Shown here: positions 17,083 to 27,808 of the stretch, piece after piece | Numbering within the stretch: the stretch's first letter is position 1 | How the letters are laid out: each line of letters starts with the position of its first letter | Assembly: GCF_003352185.1 (NCBI RefSeq) | Contig: NZ_CP029608.1 | Location: forward strand, 6,056,501 to 6,120,500 | Direction of reading: 5' to 3' | DNA length: 64,000 nt | Origin: Pseudomonas kribbensis | GTDB lineage: Bacteria; Pseudomonadota; Gammaproteobacteria; Pseudomonadales; Pseudomonadaceae | Notes under the pieces: generated by a model | Databases searched by the model: none | The model's input: only the letters and a program-made list of their open reading frames with translations | What the model was told of the DNA's origin: nothing | Translations under genes and position numbers: made by a program

Positions 17083-17838
17083 TTAGAGAACGGGCACGGG
17101 ATGCTCCCGTAACGCCGTCAGCAAGGCCGCAGCACTGGCGCCGCGACAATCCACAACTGTTCGGGTCCCGGCGGCGCGTGCCTGCTCGGCGACCCTTGGG
17201 CTTGGAACAAACAACGGCATCTGCGCAAGCACCGGCCAAGTATCACCGGCCAACTGACGCAGGTGCTCAAAACCCTGTCCACTGCTGACCACCAGCCCGT
17301 TCAGGCGTTCCGCCGCAATCCGTCGGGGCAGTTCCCGCGGCGGATAGTCCGGCAGGTCACGGCGGTACAGTTCCAGATACTCGACACTAGCACCAAGCGC
17401 GCGCAGGCGCTCGGCCAGCAGCTCGCGACCGCCCTCTCCGCGCAGGATCAACACCTGTGTGCCGGGCTGTGCAACGACCTCGAGCAGACGCGGCAATTGC
17501 AGCAAGGCTTCACTGTCATCGCCCTCGTCCGGGCAGTGCGCATCAATACCCCGATCCCGAAGAATCTGCGCCGTCGCTGCGCCAACGCTGAACCAGGGCA
17601 TGCCCGGCACGGCATCGATCAATTGCCCAGCGATGCGCGCCGCCGGCTTGCTGACCACGATCACCGCGCTGTAGCGCGACAATCCGCCAAAGGTCTGGCG
17701 CATTGTGTCAGAGACCGGCAGCGGCGCGATTTCCAAAAGCGGCAGGCAGCTGCTGAAAATCCCCTGCCCGGCCAGCACCTCGGCCAGCGCCTCGCAATCG
17801 TCAGCGGGGCGCGTCAGCAGCAGCCGCCAGGTCGTCAC
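17083..17838 (-). CDS. hemD: Uroporphyrinogen-III synthase
   Basis: A 251-residue cytoplasmic enzyme that cyclises hydroxymethylbilane to uroporphyrinogen III with inversion of ring D. The family is poorly conserved, but the opening [19 protein letters not shown], the mid segment [21 protein letters not shown] near 127-147 and the [15 protein letters not shown] segment near 185-199 are typical of HemD. It overlaps the end of hemC by four bases (17835-17838) and precedes hemX by 16 bases, consistent with one hem operon. Confidence 0.92.
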   Translation of the reverse strand: MTTWRLLLTRPADDCEALAEVLAGQGIFSSCLPLLEIAPLPVSDTMRQTFGGLSRYSAVIVVSKPAARIAGQLIDAVPGMPWFSVGAATAQILRDRGIDAHCPDEGDDSEALLQLPRLLEVVAQPGTQVLILRGEGGRELLAERLRALGASVEYLELYRRDLPDYPPRELPRRIAAERLNGLVVSSGQGFEHLRQLAGDTWPVLAQMPLFVPSPRVAEQARAAGTRTVVDCRGASAAALLTALREHPVPVL

Positions 17839-18776
17839 TCGTGACCTGCCTCGCCGTAGACAGCCTTGAGAATGTCGTCAGCACCCTGGCGAAGCAAATC
17901 TTCAGCGACCTGCACGCCCAGCGCTTCAGCGTCAGTGCGCGGCGCCCGGGCTTCGGCACTCAACAGCTTGCCACCGCTCGGCTCGCCGACCAGGCCACGC
18001 AGCCACAATTGCTCGCCTTCGAGCACGGCGTAGCAGGCGATCGGCACCTGGCAACCGCCATTCAAGTGTTTGTTGAGGGCACGCTCGGCGCTCACACGGT
18101 CAGCCGTATCGGCGTGATGCAGAGGTGCGAGCAAGGCGTGGATTTCAGTGTCGGCGCTGCGGCACTCGATACCGACGGCGCCCTGGCCACCGGCGGGCAG
18201 GCTATCGTCGACGCTGATCGCCGAGGTGATGCGGTCTTCGAAACCGAGGCGAATCAGACCGGCCGCCGCGAGGATGATCGCGTCGTACTCGCCGGCATCG
18301 AGCTTGGCCAGACGGGTGTTGACGTTGCCGCGCAGGAAACGGATTTCCAGGTCCGGACGACGGGTCAGCAACTGCGCCTGGCGGCGCAGGCTGGAGGTGC
18401 CGACGATGCTGCCGGCCGGCAACGCATCAAGACTGGAAAAAGTATTGGAGACAAAGGCGTCGCGCGGGTCTTCGCGCTCGCAGATGCAGAACAGACCGAG
18501 ACCTTCGGGGAAGTCCATCGGCACGTCTTTCATCGAATGGACGGCGATGTCGGCTTCATTTTCCAGTAGCGCGGTTTCCAGTTCCTTGACGAACAGGCCC
18601 TTGCCACCGATTTTCGATAACGGCGAATCGAGCAGCTTGTCGCCGCGACTGACCATGGGCACCAGCGTCACCAGCAACCCCGGGTGGGCTGCTTCCAGAC
18701 GGGCTTTGACGTATTCGGCCTGCCAGAGGGCCAGTGCACTTTTGCGGGTGGCGATGCGGATTTCGCGAGAGGACAT
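17835..18776 (-). CDS. hemC: Porphobilinogen deaminase (hydroxymethylbilane synthase)
   Basis: A 313-residue cytoplasmic enzyme that joins four porphobilinogens into hydroxymethylbilane. Family marks are [20 protein letters not shown] at the start, the [15 protein letters not shown] loop near 80-94, [12 protein letters not shown] near 126-137, [12 protein letters not shown], and the cofactor site [14 protein letters not shown], whose Cys carries the dipyrromethane. Length equals the usual 310 or so. It is the first gene of hemCDXY and lies 138 bases after the end of algR, in the same orientation, so readthrough from algR is possible. Confidence 0.95.
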   Translation of the reverse strand: MSSREIRIATRKSALALWQAEYVKARLEAAHPGLLVTLVPMVSRGDKLLDSPLSKIGGKGLFVKELETALLENEADIAVHSMKDVPMDFPEGLGLFCICEREDPRDAFVSNTFSSLDALPAGSIVGTSSLRRQAQLLTRRPDLEIRFLRGNVNTRLAKLDAGEYDAIILAAAGLIRLGFEDRITSAISVDDSLPAGGQGAVGIECRSADTEIHALLAPLHHADTADRVSAERALNKHLNGGCQVPIACYAVLEGEQLWLRGLVGEPSGGKLLSAEARAPRTDAEALGVQVAEDLLRQGADDILKAVYGEAGHE

Positions 18777-18914
18777 GGATCAATCCGTACTGAATAGATA
18801 CGGCGGATAATAACAGCTCAGCCAAATCCACTTTGACCTGAATCAGAAACGGTGTGGCCTCCCTGGCCGGCATTGCCTGGTGAAGAGAATGGAAAGCCGC
18901 CCGACGCCCTCGGG

Positions 18915-19661
18915 CTAAAGCCCTTGCATCATTTTGCGCACGCCCGCCACATGCCGGCGGCTGACGATCAGCGCATCACCGTTCAGGCCCTTGAGGAACA
19001 ACTGGAAGTGGCCCAGCGGCGTACGTTGCAGGCGCTCGATGCGGTCGCGGGCGACCAGCGCATTGCGGTGGATCCGCACGAATCGCTCGCCGAACTCGTC
19101 TTCCAGCGCCTTGAGCGGCTCGTCCAGCAGCACTTCACCGGCTTCGTGACGCAGGGTCACGTATTTGTGATCGGCAATGAAATACACCACCTGATCCAGC
19201 GGGATCAGTTCGATGCCTTTGCGGGTGCGGGCGCTGATATGACTGCGCGGGCCATTACCGCTTTCGGCGGCGGGACGGGTCAGGGCCGATAGCTGAGCCC
19301 GATTCGGACGTTCGGCCCTTTTCAGGGCTTCCTGCAGATGTTCGGTTCTCACGGGTTTCACCACATGGCCCACGGCGCTGGCCTGCAGGGCCTCCAAGGG
19401 AAATTCATCGATACCGGAGCAGAACACCACGGCGGGCGGGGTTTCGCGCTCGCACAGCCGGGCAGCCACTTGCAGGCCGTCGAGGCCCGGCATGCGGATA
19501 TCGAGCAGCACGATATCCGGCTTGTGGCTGTCGATCAGTGCCAACGCCTCTTCGCCATTGGTGGCGCTGGGCTCCAGGACTGTGTAGCCCTCGAGCTCGC
19601 TCACCATTCGGGCGAGGCGCTCGCGGGCCAGTGGTTCGTCATCAACGATCAGGACATTCAT
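18915..19661 (-). CDS. algR: LytTR response regulator AlgR
   Basis: A 248-residue two-component regulator. The receiver domain (1-120) has the acidic pair D8-D9, the phosphoacceptor D54 in VLLDIRMPG, and Lys in VVKPVR near 101. The C-terminal LytTR DNA-binding domain (about 140-245) has the typical VRIHRNALVARDRI block. The start MNVLIVDDEP is fixed by the receiver fold; an upstream in-frame ATG adds unrelated residues. AlgR controls alginate, twitching and other virulence-type traits in P. aeruginosa, where its sensor AlgZ/FimS is encoded directly upstream. Here no kinase gene lies between algR and argH. The ribosome site is weak (AGGAATCC at long spacing). Confidence 0.93.
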   Translation of the reverse strand: MNVLIVDDEPLARERLARMVSELEGYTVLEPSATNGEEALALIDSHKPDIVLLDIRMPGLDGLQVAARLCERETPPAVVFCSGIDEFPLEALQASAVGHVVKPVRTEHLQEALKRAERPNRAQLSALTRPAAESGNGPRSHISARTRKGIELIPLDQVVYFIADHKYVTLRHEAGEVLLDEPLKALEDEFGERFVRIHRNALVARDRIERLQRTPLGHFQLFLKGLNGDALIVSRRHVAGVRKMMQGL

Positions 19662-20132
19662 ATTGCGCTGGATTCCTGCGTGAGTCTCGCACAAGGATAG
19701 CGTAGACAAGTGGAGTGACGTCCGTCACCGCGATCCACGCTAAGACTAGCGCGAGCGCCAAAAAGTGCCGTACGTCGGCCGGCAATATTTGCCGACACCC
19801 GGGACGCACCACTCGAAGCTCGCGTCTGTCTGCGTTTTACGCAGGGTATGCCGATGGTCAAAACACCCACCCCTCTCTTCTTATAGTCGGCGGCCAGACC
19901 TTTGCACGATCCACAGTCGCGCCGACCCTTAGTCCTACTGTAGACGCTCGCCGGGCCGATATTGCTCAATCGGAAAATATCCTTGCGCAAATCCCCCGGA
20001 ACCGGCGGCGACTATGAACGCAGAGATGAGAAAAAAACGTATCGACCAGTGTCAACGACAGGATTGGCAACCCTGTTATTATCCGCGCCAGCGTTTCACG
20101 CCTTCTTTCTTCAAGCCGATACGAGCGAATTC
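19662..20132. promoter_or_regulatory. Divergent control region between algR and argH
   Basis: 471 bases with no convincing gene: the open frames present lack ribosome sites and Pseudomonas-like codon use. It is too short for the about 360-codon algZ. TATAGT at 19882-19887 and TATTAT at 20077-20082 are candidate -10 elements toward argH, but neither has a good -35 at the right distance. Confidence 0.5.
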
Positions 20133-21527
<1,395 letters not shown>

Positions 21528-21532
21528 AAGCC

Positions 21533-21635
21533 AAAGCTTCGCGAGCAAGCCCGCTCCCACATTCGATCTGCTGCGAACACCGAACAGGTGTCCAATCGAG
21601 ATCAAGTGCGGGAGCGGGCTTGCTCGCGAAAGCTA
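21533..21635. repeat. REPIN: inverted REP pair
   Basis: Two REP copies in opposite orientation, 21533-21560 and 21606-21635, separated by 45 bases. The core here reads GCGGGCTTGCTCGCGA, a subfamily distinct from the GCGAGCCTGCTCGC copies elsewhere in the window. Confidence 0.85.
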
Positions 21636-21655
21636 TCCCGGAAACACCAAAAAAC

Positions 21656-22315
21656 TTACTTCTTCGCCGCGATCATCGCCAAAAACGTCGGCATCGCCGC
21701 TTCCTTGTCCGCTGCAATCTTCTGCACATGCGGATTCTGTTCAAGTCGCTCCAGCAGCGCCTTGGCCTTCGGCATGTCAGCCAACAGATCCAGACCGAAC
21801 AGTTTGTGCCCCACCGCAGCCGCCAACGGCACGCTGTAGAGGAAGTACAAGTCAGCGATGCTCAGGCTGTCGCCCGCCACATACGGGGCGAACTTGCCGT
21901 GGCGGCCCAGCGCCGCAAAACCCAGCAGCAACTCGGATTTGGTCTTCTCTTTGATCGCCTCCGGCAGCGCCGCGCCGAAGAACGCTTCGCCGTAACAGGC
22001 TCGGGCGGGCAGTTCGATGTACAACTCGATTTCCTTGGCCACCGCCAGCACCTGGGCGCGCGCAAACGGCTCGGCCGGCAGCAGCGGAACACCCTTCTGG
22101 GTACTTTCGAGGTATTCGAGCATCACCATCGTTTCATTGATGTAGCCACCTTCCGCTCCCAGCACCGGCACCTTGCCGCGTGGGCTGATGGCCAGAGACT
22201 CCGGCGTTGGCGTCGGGTAGAAGGTGACTTCCTCGAACGGCAGGCCCTTTTCCAGCAGCGCCAGTTTGACCATGTTGTAGTAGTTGCTGACTGAGAATCC
22301 GTAGAGCTTGAACAT
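21656..22315 (-). CDS. Glutathione S-transferase family protein
   Basis: A 219-residue cytoplasmic protein with the two-domain GST fold: a thioredoxin-like N-terminal domain (1-78) with LYGFSVSNYYNMVKLAL, VPVLGAEGGYINETMVMLEYLE (the cis-Pro and the glutathione gamma-glutamyl contact), and an all-helical C-terminal domain with SIADLYFLYSVPL near 153-165. The substrate is unknown. The ATG at 22315 sits seven bases after GGAGG; a GTG one codon earlier is too close to that site. A REPIN separates it from argH. Confidence 0.87.
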   Translation of the reverse strand: MFKLYGFSVSNYYNMVKLALLEKGLPFEEVTFYPTPTPESLAISPRGKVPVLGAEGGYINETMVMLEYLESTQKGVPLLPAEPFARAQVLAVAKEIELYIELPARACYGEAFFGAALPEAIKEKTKSELLLGFAALGRHGKFAPYVAGDSLSIADLYFLYSVPLAAAVGHKLFGLDLLADMPKAKALLERLEQNPHVQKIAADKEAAMPTFLAMIAAKK

Positions 22316-22438
22316 CACATAGCCTCCAGGCCGTGCGGGGTGGGCAGTGCCTGTTTATAGATCGCTCCGGGGAATCCCGCCAGCAGCATCACGCCGCTGA
22401 ATGCGGGTAAACTGACGCCTTTCCTTGAGGAGCCTGCC

Positions 22439-22723
22439 ATGAGCGAGCCGACAGACATCGATAACGACGAAGAAGAGTTCACCGAGAGCACTTTGATCGA
22501 AGCCATCGAAAACCAGATCGAAAGCGACAACCCGCCAGCGGCAAAGGCCACGTTCAACAAACTGACCCTGGTCGGTTACGAGCGCGAAGACATCCTGAAC
22601 CTGATGGCCCACGTGCTGGCTTACGAGATCGACGCCATGCTCGATGACGACCGCGCGTTCAATACCGAATGGTACGAAGCGGCCCTTCGCGCATTGCCTG
22701 AGTTGCCACCGGAAAAGCCGTAA
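22439..22723 (+). CDS. Small acidic conserved hypothetical protein
   Basis: A 94-residue acidic protein with no signal peptide or membrane segment. The N-terminus is a run of Asp/Glu (DIDNDEEEFTE), followed by predicted helices (STLIEAIENQIESDNPPAAK and LTLVGYEREDILNLMAHVLA) and a C-terminal WYEAALRALPELP. A good ribosome site, TTGAGGAG, lies seven bases before the ATG, and codon use is like its neighbours. I do not recognise a named family. It is divergent from the GST gene and followed by an inverted repeat. Confidence 0.75.
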   Translation: MSEPTDIDNDEEEFTESTLIEAIENQIESDNPPAAKATFNKLTLVGYEREDILNLMAHVLAYEIDAMLDDDRAFNTEWYEAALRALPELPPEKP

Positions 22724-22736
22724 CCGGGCAACCCGA

Positions 22737-22760
22737 TGTGGGAGCTGCCTGGCTCCCACA
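22737..22760. repeat. REP-like inverted repeat
   Basis: Perfect 9-bp stem TGTGGGAGC (22737-22745) and GCTCCCACA (22752-22760) with loop TGCCTG, 13 bases after the small acidic gene. It resembles the outer arms of a REPIN with the middle missing and may also act as a transcript end. Confidence 0.6.
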
Positions 22761-22914
22761 CAATTTGTCACCCTTCCATCCGGCCTTCTCCCGGCCCCTG
22801 ACTACACTGGAATCCACCCCCGAGACAAAAACCCTGGCGCACACTGGACAGGCCGCGCCGGCAGGTTCACCTTAGGGGCGCTGTCGTCCAATTCCTAGAA
22901 AGTCTGGAGTCCTT

Positions 22915-23160
22915 ATGTCGCTTACCCCTGAGTTGGTTGCCGAACTGGAAGTCCTCGCACTCTTCAACCTGGACAGTTCCCAGGAAGGTCTGAAAATTCA
23001 TCAGACCGCTGCCCCGAAGCACATCGCTGCTGCCCAACGCCTCTTTGAAAAAGAACTGACAGACCAGCCTGATGGCGGTTACCTGACCAGTCTCGGTCGC
23101 GATGCCGCACAAAACGTGCAGACCGTACTGACGATTCTGAAAGAGCAACAAACCGCCTGA
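22915..23160 (+). CDS. TIGR02647 family protein
   Basis: An 81-residue soluble protein, MSLTPELVAELEVLALFNLD at the start and a helical body ending VQTVLTILKEQQTA. It matches the short gammaproteobacterial family TIGR02647 of unknown function, which in pseudomonads lies next to cyaA as it does here. The ATG follows TCTGGAGT at a suitable distance. There are no cysteines, membrane segments or catalytic motifs. Confidence 0.75.
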   Translation: MSLTPELVAELEVLALFNLDSSQEGLKIHQTAAPKHIAAAQRLFEKELTDQPDGGYLTSLGRDAAQNVQTVLTILKEQQTA

Positions 23161-23354
23161 TCCTCCCGACTTTGCCCACGGAAACCTCCGCCACGGGATT
23201 TCCGCGGGCCAGCCCGGCCGCACGCCACCGTCACGCGGTGGAAATCTGGCGTCAAAAAACAAATTCAGCTTAATGCTCGCGCTGCACAGGCGCTAAACTC
23301 CCTCGCATTCCGTGACCCTCTGCCTCCGAGCCCTGCGAGCCGGTTTGAGTCGAC

Positions 23355-26198
23355 ATGACCCGCACCCATGAAATCCGCCCCGACCTGGACGAGGGAATCG
23401 ACCGCAAGGTACTCAGCCAGCTGCGCGCACGCTTTCTCAAACTCAACGAAGGCCGCCTGAACCGGGCCCTTGAAGGGCTGTCGACGCGCCAGCAAAGCGT
23501 GCTGACCCTGTTGCCGCTGTTTTTCCACGTCAATCATCCGCTGCTGCCCGGTTATGTCTCGGGCAGCACACCGGCCGGGTTGTCGAATTACGAACCGGAT
23601 GCCGATGCTCTCGCCGAAGCCCAGCGCCTGACGCGTTCGTTTTCCTACAAGCCGCGCCACGGCAGCAACCCGCCGCGACCGATTCACGGACTGTTCCTGA
23701 TGGGCAGCCTCGGTACGCTGGCCCAGGCGGACCAGAGCGACATGGACGTGTGGGTCTGCCACGCCCCCGACCTGAGCGACAGCGAACTCGCCGAACTGCG
23801 CAAAAAATGCCAGTTGCTCGAAGCCTGGGCCGCGAGCCAAGGCGCGGAGGCGCATTTCTTCCTGATCGACCCGGCGCGTTTCGTCAAAGGCGAGCGCGAT
23901 ACCCAGCTCAGTTCCGAAGATTGCGGCACCACCCAGCACTATCTGCTGCTGGACGAGTTTTACCGCACCGCGATCTGGCTGGCGGGGCGCACGCCGATCT
24001 GGTGGCTGGTACCGGTCTACGAAGAGCGCGCATACGACCAGTACACCCACACCCTGATCTCCAAGCGTTTCATCCGCAACGATGAAACCCTCGACCTCGG
24101 CCCACTGGCGCACATTCCGCCGGGCGAGTTCGTGGGCGCCGGGTTGTGGCAGTTGTTCAAGGGCATCGAGTCGCCTTACAAGTCGGTGCTCAAGCTGCTG
24201 CTGATCGAGGTCTACGCCAGCGAACATCCGCAGGTGCAGTGCCTGAGCCTGCGCTTCAAACAGGCGGTATTCGCCAACCGGCTCGACCTCGACGAGCTGG
24301 ATCCGTACATGGTGGTTTACCGCCGGATCGAGGAATACCTCACCGCCCGCAATGAACCCGAACGCCTGGAACTGGTACGCCGTGCGCTGTACCTCAAGGT
24401 CAACCGCAAGCTCACCGGCAACACCCGCACCCAGAGCTGGCAACGCTCATTGCTGGAAAGACTGGCCAGCGAATGGCACTGGGACCAGCGGCAACTGGCT
24501 TTGCTCGACAGCCGCAGCCAGTGGAAAGTGCGGCAGGTCAGTGCCGAGCGCCGGGCTCTGGTCAACGAGCTGAATTACAGCTATCGCTTCCTGACCCAGT
24601 TCGCCCGCACCGAGCAGACTGTCAGCCTGATCAACAAACGTGATCTCAATGTCCTCGGCCGACGCCTGTACGCCGCGTTCGAACGCAAGGCCGACAAGGT
24701 CGAGTTCATCAACCCGGGCATCGCCCCGGACCTGGCCGAAGACACCCTGACCCTGGTGCAATCGCCGAACAAAAAGGAACCCGGACAAACCCAGTGGGGC
24801 CTGTACAACGGCAGCCTGACGGCGCTGGAGTGGGAACATTTCGCGCCGATCAAGCGCAGCCGCCAGTTGCTGGAACTGCTGACCTGGTGCCACCGCAACG
24901 GCGTGATCGACAGCAGCACCCGACTGGCCCTGCACCCCGGCACCAGCGACATGAGCGAGTTCGAGCTGTTCAATTTGCTCGGTAGCCTGCAACAGAGCAT
25001 CGCCCTGCCCTTGCCAACCGTTGCCGAAGAACCGTTGCTGCGCGCCAGTGTGCCGAGCGAAGTGCTGATTCTGGTGAATGTCGGCGTCGATCCGCTCAAG
25101 CATCACCGCGACCTGAACATCCTGATGACCACCGAACGCACGGACTCCCTGAGCTATGCCGGCGTGCGCGAGAACCTGGTGCTGACCCTCGATCAGGTCA
25201 CGCTCAACAGCTGGAACGAAGTGCTGGTCAACCGCTTCGACGGCCCGCATGCGCTACTCGACTGCCTGCGCGATTACCTCAACAACCTGCCGCGCGGGCC
25301 GCAACAGCCATCGCTGCGGGTGCGTTGCTTCTGCCACAACCGCGCGCAATTCATCGCCCGCCGGGTGGAAGAGATCGTCGATACCGCACAGAACCTGCTG
25401 CTCAGTGACTTGAATCACCGCTACCTGATTCAGGTGCAGCAGCACTATCACGTGCTGGAACTGGTACCGGGCCAGGTCAGCCATGTCGCCCTCGCCACCC
25501 TGCCGGCACTGCTCGATTACCTCGGCGAGGAGCAACCGCGCTACAGCCCGCTGCACCTGGATCCGATGGCGCTGGAAGACCACGACCTCGCGCTGATCCT
25601 GCCGATGGGCCAGCCCGAATGCATTCAGGTGTTTTACCGGATCACCGAGCAAACGGCCGAGCTGTACGTGCTCGACGAATTCAACGCACTGTGGCAACAA
25701 CATTTGCCCTATCACGACGAGCAAAGTCTGTTGGTGCCGTTGCAGCGTTTCCTGCAATCGATCCAGTTCCGGCGTGAAGCACTGTTGCCGATGGATTCGA
25801 GCCATGCTGCGAGCCTGGAAATCTTGTATTACCAGTTATTGCCATCAGGACCGGGACGCGCACGACGGGTCGAAATGCGCCCGGCGCCGCAGACGCCAGT
25901 CAACAAACCGTTCTACGACGTGCAGGCGATCATCGGCAAAGCCGCACCGGGCGAGGTGCAGGTCACGTTGTATTGCAATCAGCGGGAGTTCTGCGAGCTG
26001 GAACATGGCGACCAGCTGTTCAGCGTGGTCGCCCGGGAAATCGTCGATCAGCGCCGGGAAACCGAGCGCTACCGCTGCTACATCACCGACCTGGACCTGT
26101 CGGGCGTGATCGGTGACGGGCAGAGTTCGAGCAATCTGTATCTGCGTTACAAGGCCGACCTGGAACGCTCTCTGAACGAGGCGCTCGAGCAGGTCTGA
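23355..26198 (+). CDS. cyaA: Class I adenylate cyclase
   Basis: A 947-residue cytoplasmic enzyme making cyclic AMP from ATP. The N-terminal catalytic domain has the class I nucleotidyltransferase motif MGSLGTLAQADQSDMDVWV near 116-134, with the metal-binding Asp-x-Asp pair, and later family blocks such as SEDCGTTQHYLLLDEFYRTAIW and SPYKSVLKLLLIEVYA. The C-terminal half is the regulatory region. Length is close to the P. aeruginosa enzyme (about 940) rather than the 848 of E. coli. The start MTRTHEIRPDLDEGID has a weak ribosome site (TTGAGT). It converges with rnk seven bases downstream. Confidence 0.95.
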   Translation: MTRTHEIRPDLDEGIDRKVLSQLRARFLKLNEGRLNRALEGLSTRQQSVLTLLPLFFHVNHPLLPGYVSGSTPAGLSNYEPDADALAEAQRLTRSFSYKPRHGSNPPRPIHGLFLMGSLGTLAQADQSDMDVWVCHAPDLSDSELAELRKKCQLLEAWAASQGAEAHFFLIDPARFVKGERDTQLSSEDCGTTQHYLLLDEFYRTAIWLAGRTPIWWLVPVYEERAYDQYTHTLISKRFIRNDETLDLGPLAHIPPGEFVGAGLWQLFKGIESPYKSVLKLLLIEVYASEHPQVQCLSLRFKQAVFANRLDLDELDPYMVVYRRIEEYLTARNEPERLELVRRALYLKVNRKLTGNTRTQSWQRSLLERLASEWHWDQRQLALLDSRSQWKVRQVSAERRALVNELNYSYRFLTQFARTEQTVSLINKRDLNVLGRRLYAAFERKADKVEFINPGIAPDLAEDTLTLVQSPNKKEPGQTQWGLYNGSLTALEWEHFAPIKRSRQLLELLTWCHRNGVIDSSTRLALHPGTSDMSEFELFNLLGSLQQSIALPLPTVAEEPLLRASVPSEVLILVNVGVDPLKHHRDLNILMTTERTDSLSYAGVRENLVLTLDQVTLNSWNEVLVNRFDGPHALLDCLRDYLNNLPRGPQQPSLRVRCFCHNRAQFIARRVEEIVDTAQNLLLSDLNHRYLIQVQQHYHVLELVPGQVSHVALATLPALLDYLGEEQPRYSPLHLDPMALEDHDLALILPMGQPECIQVFYRITEQTAELYVLDEFNALWQQHLPYHDEQSLLVPLQRFLQSIQFRREALLPMDSSHAASLEILYYQLLPSGPGRARRVEMRPAPQTPVNKPFYDVQAIIGKAAPGEVQVTLYCNQREFCELEHGDQLFSVVAREIVDQRRETERYRCYITDLDLSGVIGDGQSSSNLYLRYKADLERSLNEALEQV

Positions 26199-26205
26199 GG
26201 CGGGG

Positions 26206-26616
26206 TTACTCCGGAAAATCGCCGCCGTTGGCCGGCTGCGATTCGACTTCCAGCAAGGTCAGCTTCAGGGTCTTGCCGCCCGGTGCCGGCCAGTCGATAT
26301 GCTGGCCAACCTTCAAGCCCAGCAGCGCGCTGCCGACCGGGGCCAGGATCGAGATTTTGCCTTCATCGGCGTTGGCGTGCTTTGGATAGACCAGCGTCAG
26401 GTGGTAGTCCTTGCCACTGCCTTCTTCTCGACAGTGCACACGGGAATTCATCGTCACGACATCGGCGGGCACTTCATCGTGGCCGACCAGGGTATCGGCG
26501 CGGTCCAGCTCGGTTTGCAGCGCGATCACGCCCGGCAGCGAGTCATCCAGGCTGTCGATCAGGCGTTCCAGACGTTGCACGTCCAGACGGGTAAGGGTGA
26601 TGGAAGGTGCGGTCAT
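26206..26616 (-). CDS. rnk: Nucleoside diphosphate kinase regulator Rnk
   Basis: A 136-residue protein of the Rnk/GreA-like family: an N-terminal coiled-coil part (LTRLDVQRLERLIDSLDD) and a C-terminal FKBP-like GreA_GreB domain with GKISILAPVGSALLGLKVGQHIDWPAPGG near 94-122. Rnk binds RNA polymerase near the secondary channel and affects nucleotide pools and polyphosphate in Pseudomonas. The start MTAPSITLTRLD at 26616 matches the family; an extension of ten codons upstream overlaps the region of the terminator side and is less likely. It is convergent with cyaA. Confidence 0.9.
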   Translation of the reverse strand: MTAPSITLTRLDVQRLERLIDSLDDSLPGVIALQTELDRADTLVGHDEVPADVVTMNSRVHCREEGSGKDYHLTLVYPKHANADEGKISILAPVGSALLGLKVGQHIDWPAPGGKTLKLTLLEVESQPANGGDFPE

Positions 26617-26645
26617 GATCCGGGCAGACTCCTTTCTTCTGCACA

Positions 26646-26683
26646 CAAAAAAAGCAAAACCCCGCCAAATAAGACGGGGTTTT
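26646..26683 (-). terminator. Rho-independent terminator after the DUF1289 gene
   Basis: On the minus strand AAAACCCCG pairs with CGGGGTTTT around a ten-base loop, followed by GC and T7. It separates the cyaY-DUF1289 transcript from rnk. Confidence 0.85.
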
Positions 26684-26744
26684 CACCAGGCCTCGATGGG
26701 TTGAGGCGCTTCCGGACACTATCACAGCTCAAAAAATATACAAG

Positions 26745-26963
26745 CTACGTCCCGGAGAGCTGCCTGCGCTGAGTCGCTTGCGCGCAAATCACCCGGCGGC
26801 GCTCGTCATCGGCCGAACGCCATTCACGGATATCTTCGACATGGCGCATGCAGCCGAGACAGACCTTCTGCTCGTCCAGCCGACAGACGCCGGTGCACGG
26901 CGAAGGCACGGCCGGGCTGACGTTGCTGTAGAGCGGCTTGGCAGGGCGTGGCGCGGTCGTCAT
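26745..26963 (-). CDS. DUF1289 domain protein
   Basis: A 72-residue protein with the DUF1289 cysteine cluster: PSPCTGVCRLDEQKVCLGCMRHVEDI, in which four Cys (about residues 24, 28, 37 and 40) could bind a metal or an Fe-S centre. The tail is Arg-rich. The ATG at 26963 lies one base after the cyaY stop, giving an almost overlapping pair; longer in-frame extensions upstream run through cyaY in another frame and are not credible. Proximity to the frataxin gene fits a link with iron, but this is inference. Confidence 0.85.
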   Translation of the reverse strand: MTTAPRPAKPLYSNVSPAVPSPCTGVCRLDEQKVCLGCMRHVEDIREWRSADDERRRVICAQATQRRQLSGT

Positions 26964-26964
26964 C

Positions 26965-27297
26965 TCAGATTTCGTCGAAATCGAGTTTTTCGCCGGCGCG
27001 CTCCCAGACGATGCGCTCCAGCATTTCGCCCAGCAACTCTTCGGTTTTCTCGCAGACCCACTTGCCGGCCTGCTCGTCATAGTCGAAATGGAAACCACCG
27101 GAACGGTCAGCCAGCCACAACTGACGCAGAGGCTCCTGACGGCTGAAGATCAGCTGACTGCCGTTGTCGAACTTGATAGTCAGCACACCGGCCGAGTTCT
27201 CCATGTCCAGATCCAGGCCACTTTCATCAAAGATGTCTTCCAGCGCTTGCTGGGTGGCATCGACCAGATCATGGAAACGGGCTTCGGACAAACTCAT
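26965..27297 (-). CDS. cyaY: Frataxin-like iron donor CyaY
   Basis: A 110-residue protein starting MSLSEARFHDLVDATQQALE, with an acidic first helix (EDIFDESGLDLDMEN) that binds iron, then the beta-sheet strands GVLTIKFDNGSQLIFSRQEP and RQLWLADRSGGFHFDYD. CyaY binds the desulfurase IscS and tunes iron-sulfur cluster assembly. Family length is about 106. The start is fixed by the family; a 98-codon in-frame extension upstream runs into REP sequence. Divergent from lptM-lysA, which matches the order in other pseudomonads. Confidence 0.92.
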   Translation of the reverse strand: MSLSEARFHDLVDATQQALEDIFDESGLDLDMENSAGVLTIKFDNGSQLIFSRQEPLRQLWLADRSGGFHFDYDEQAGKWVCEKTEELLGEMLERIVWERAGEKLDFDEI

Positions 27298-27404
27298 TGC
27301 GGCAACCTCAAAAAATGTCTGATCAGGCTCAAGCGCCGCAAGATACGGTCGCGGCCAGCCGATTGCAAAGGATAACGACCAACAACCCTGTCTGCACTGT
27401 CCCC

Positions 27405-27495
27405 TGTGGGAGCGAACCTGCTCGCGATTGCGGTGGATCAGACACCCGGATGTTGAATATGCCGATGCCATCGCGAGCAGGCTCGCTCCCACAAG
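27405..27495. repeat. REPIN: inverted REP pair
   Basis: TGTGGGAGCGAACCTGCTCG at 27405-27424 and its inverted partner ending GGCTCGCTCCCACA near 27494, about 45 bases apart, in the gap between cyaY and lptM. One arm has an A in place of G in the core. Confidence 0.85.
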
Positions 27496-27616
27496 GATTG
27501 CACTTGATCGACCCGCCTGCGGGCGAGCCCCGCCGGACGGGAGTTCCGTCGCATAGGCAAGCTGCCGGGTGGCCGGTATACTCCGGCGCAATTAACGCAT
27601 ATTCAAGGATTTCGCC

Positions 27617-27799
27617 ATGAAGCGCCTGATCTCTTCCATTGCTGCGCTCGCTTCGCTCGTCGCTTTTGCCTGCTTGATTTCGGCCTGCGGTCAGAAAGGC
27701 CCGCTGTACCTGCCGGATGACGATCAGGACCCAGCTGCACAAGCCCAGTCTTCGCAAAAGCAGTCGTCCAAAGCACACAAGCACGACGTTTACCAATAA
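27617..27799 (+). CDS. lptM: LPS translocon maturation lipoprotein LptM (YifL)
   Basis: A 60-residue small lipoprotein with lipobox ISAC at 21-24 followed by GQKGPLYLPDD, the invariant YifL/LptM motif. In E. coli LptM binds the LptD-LptE complex and promotes correct disulfides in LptD, mimicking LPS at the translocon. The tail is Gln/Ser/Lys/His-rich and probably disordered. It starts the lysA operon, with lysA nine bases downstream, an arrangement kept in many gammaproteobacteria. Confidence 0.88.
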   Translation: MKRLISSIAALASLVAFACLISACGQKGPLYLPDDDQDPAAQAQSSQKQSSKAHKHDVYQ

Positions 27800-27808
27800 G
27801 GGATCGCC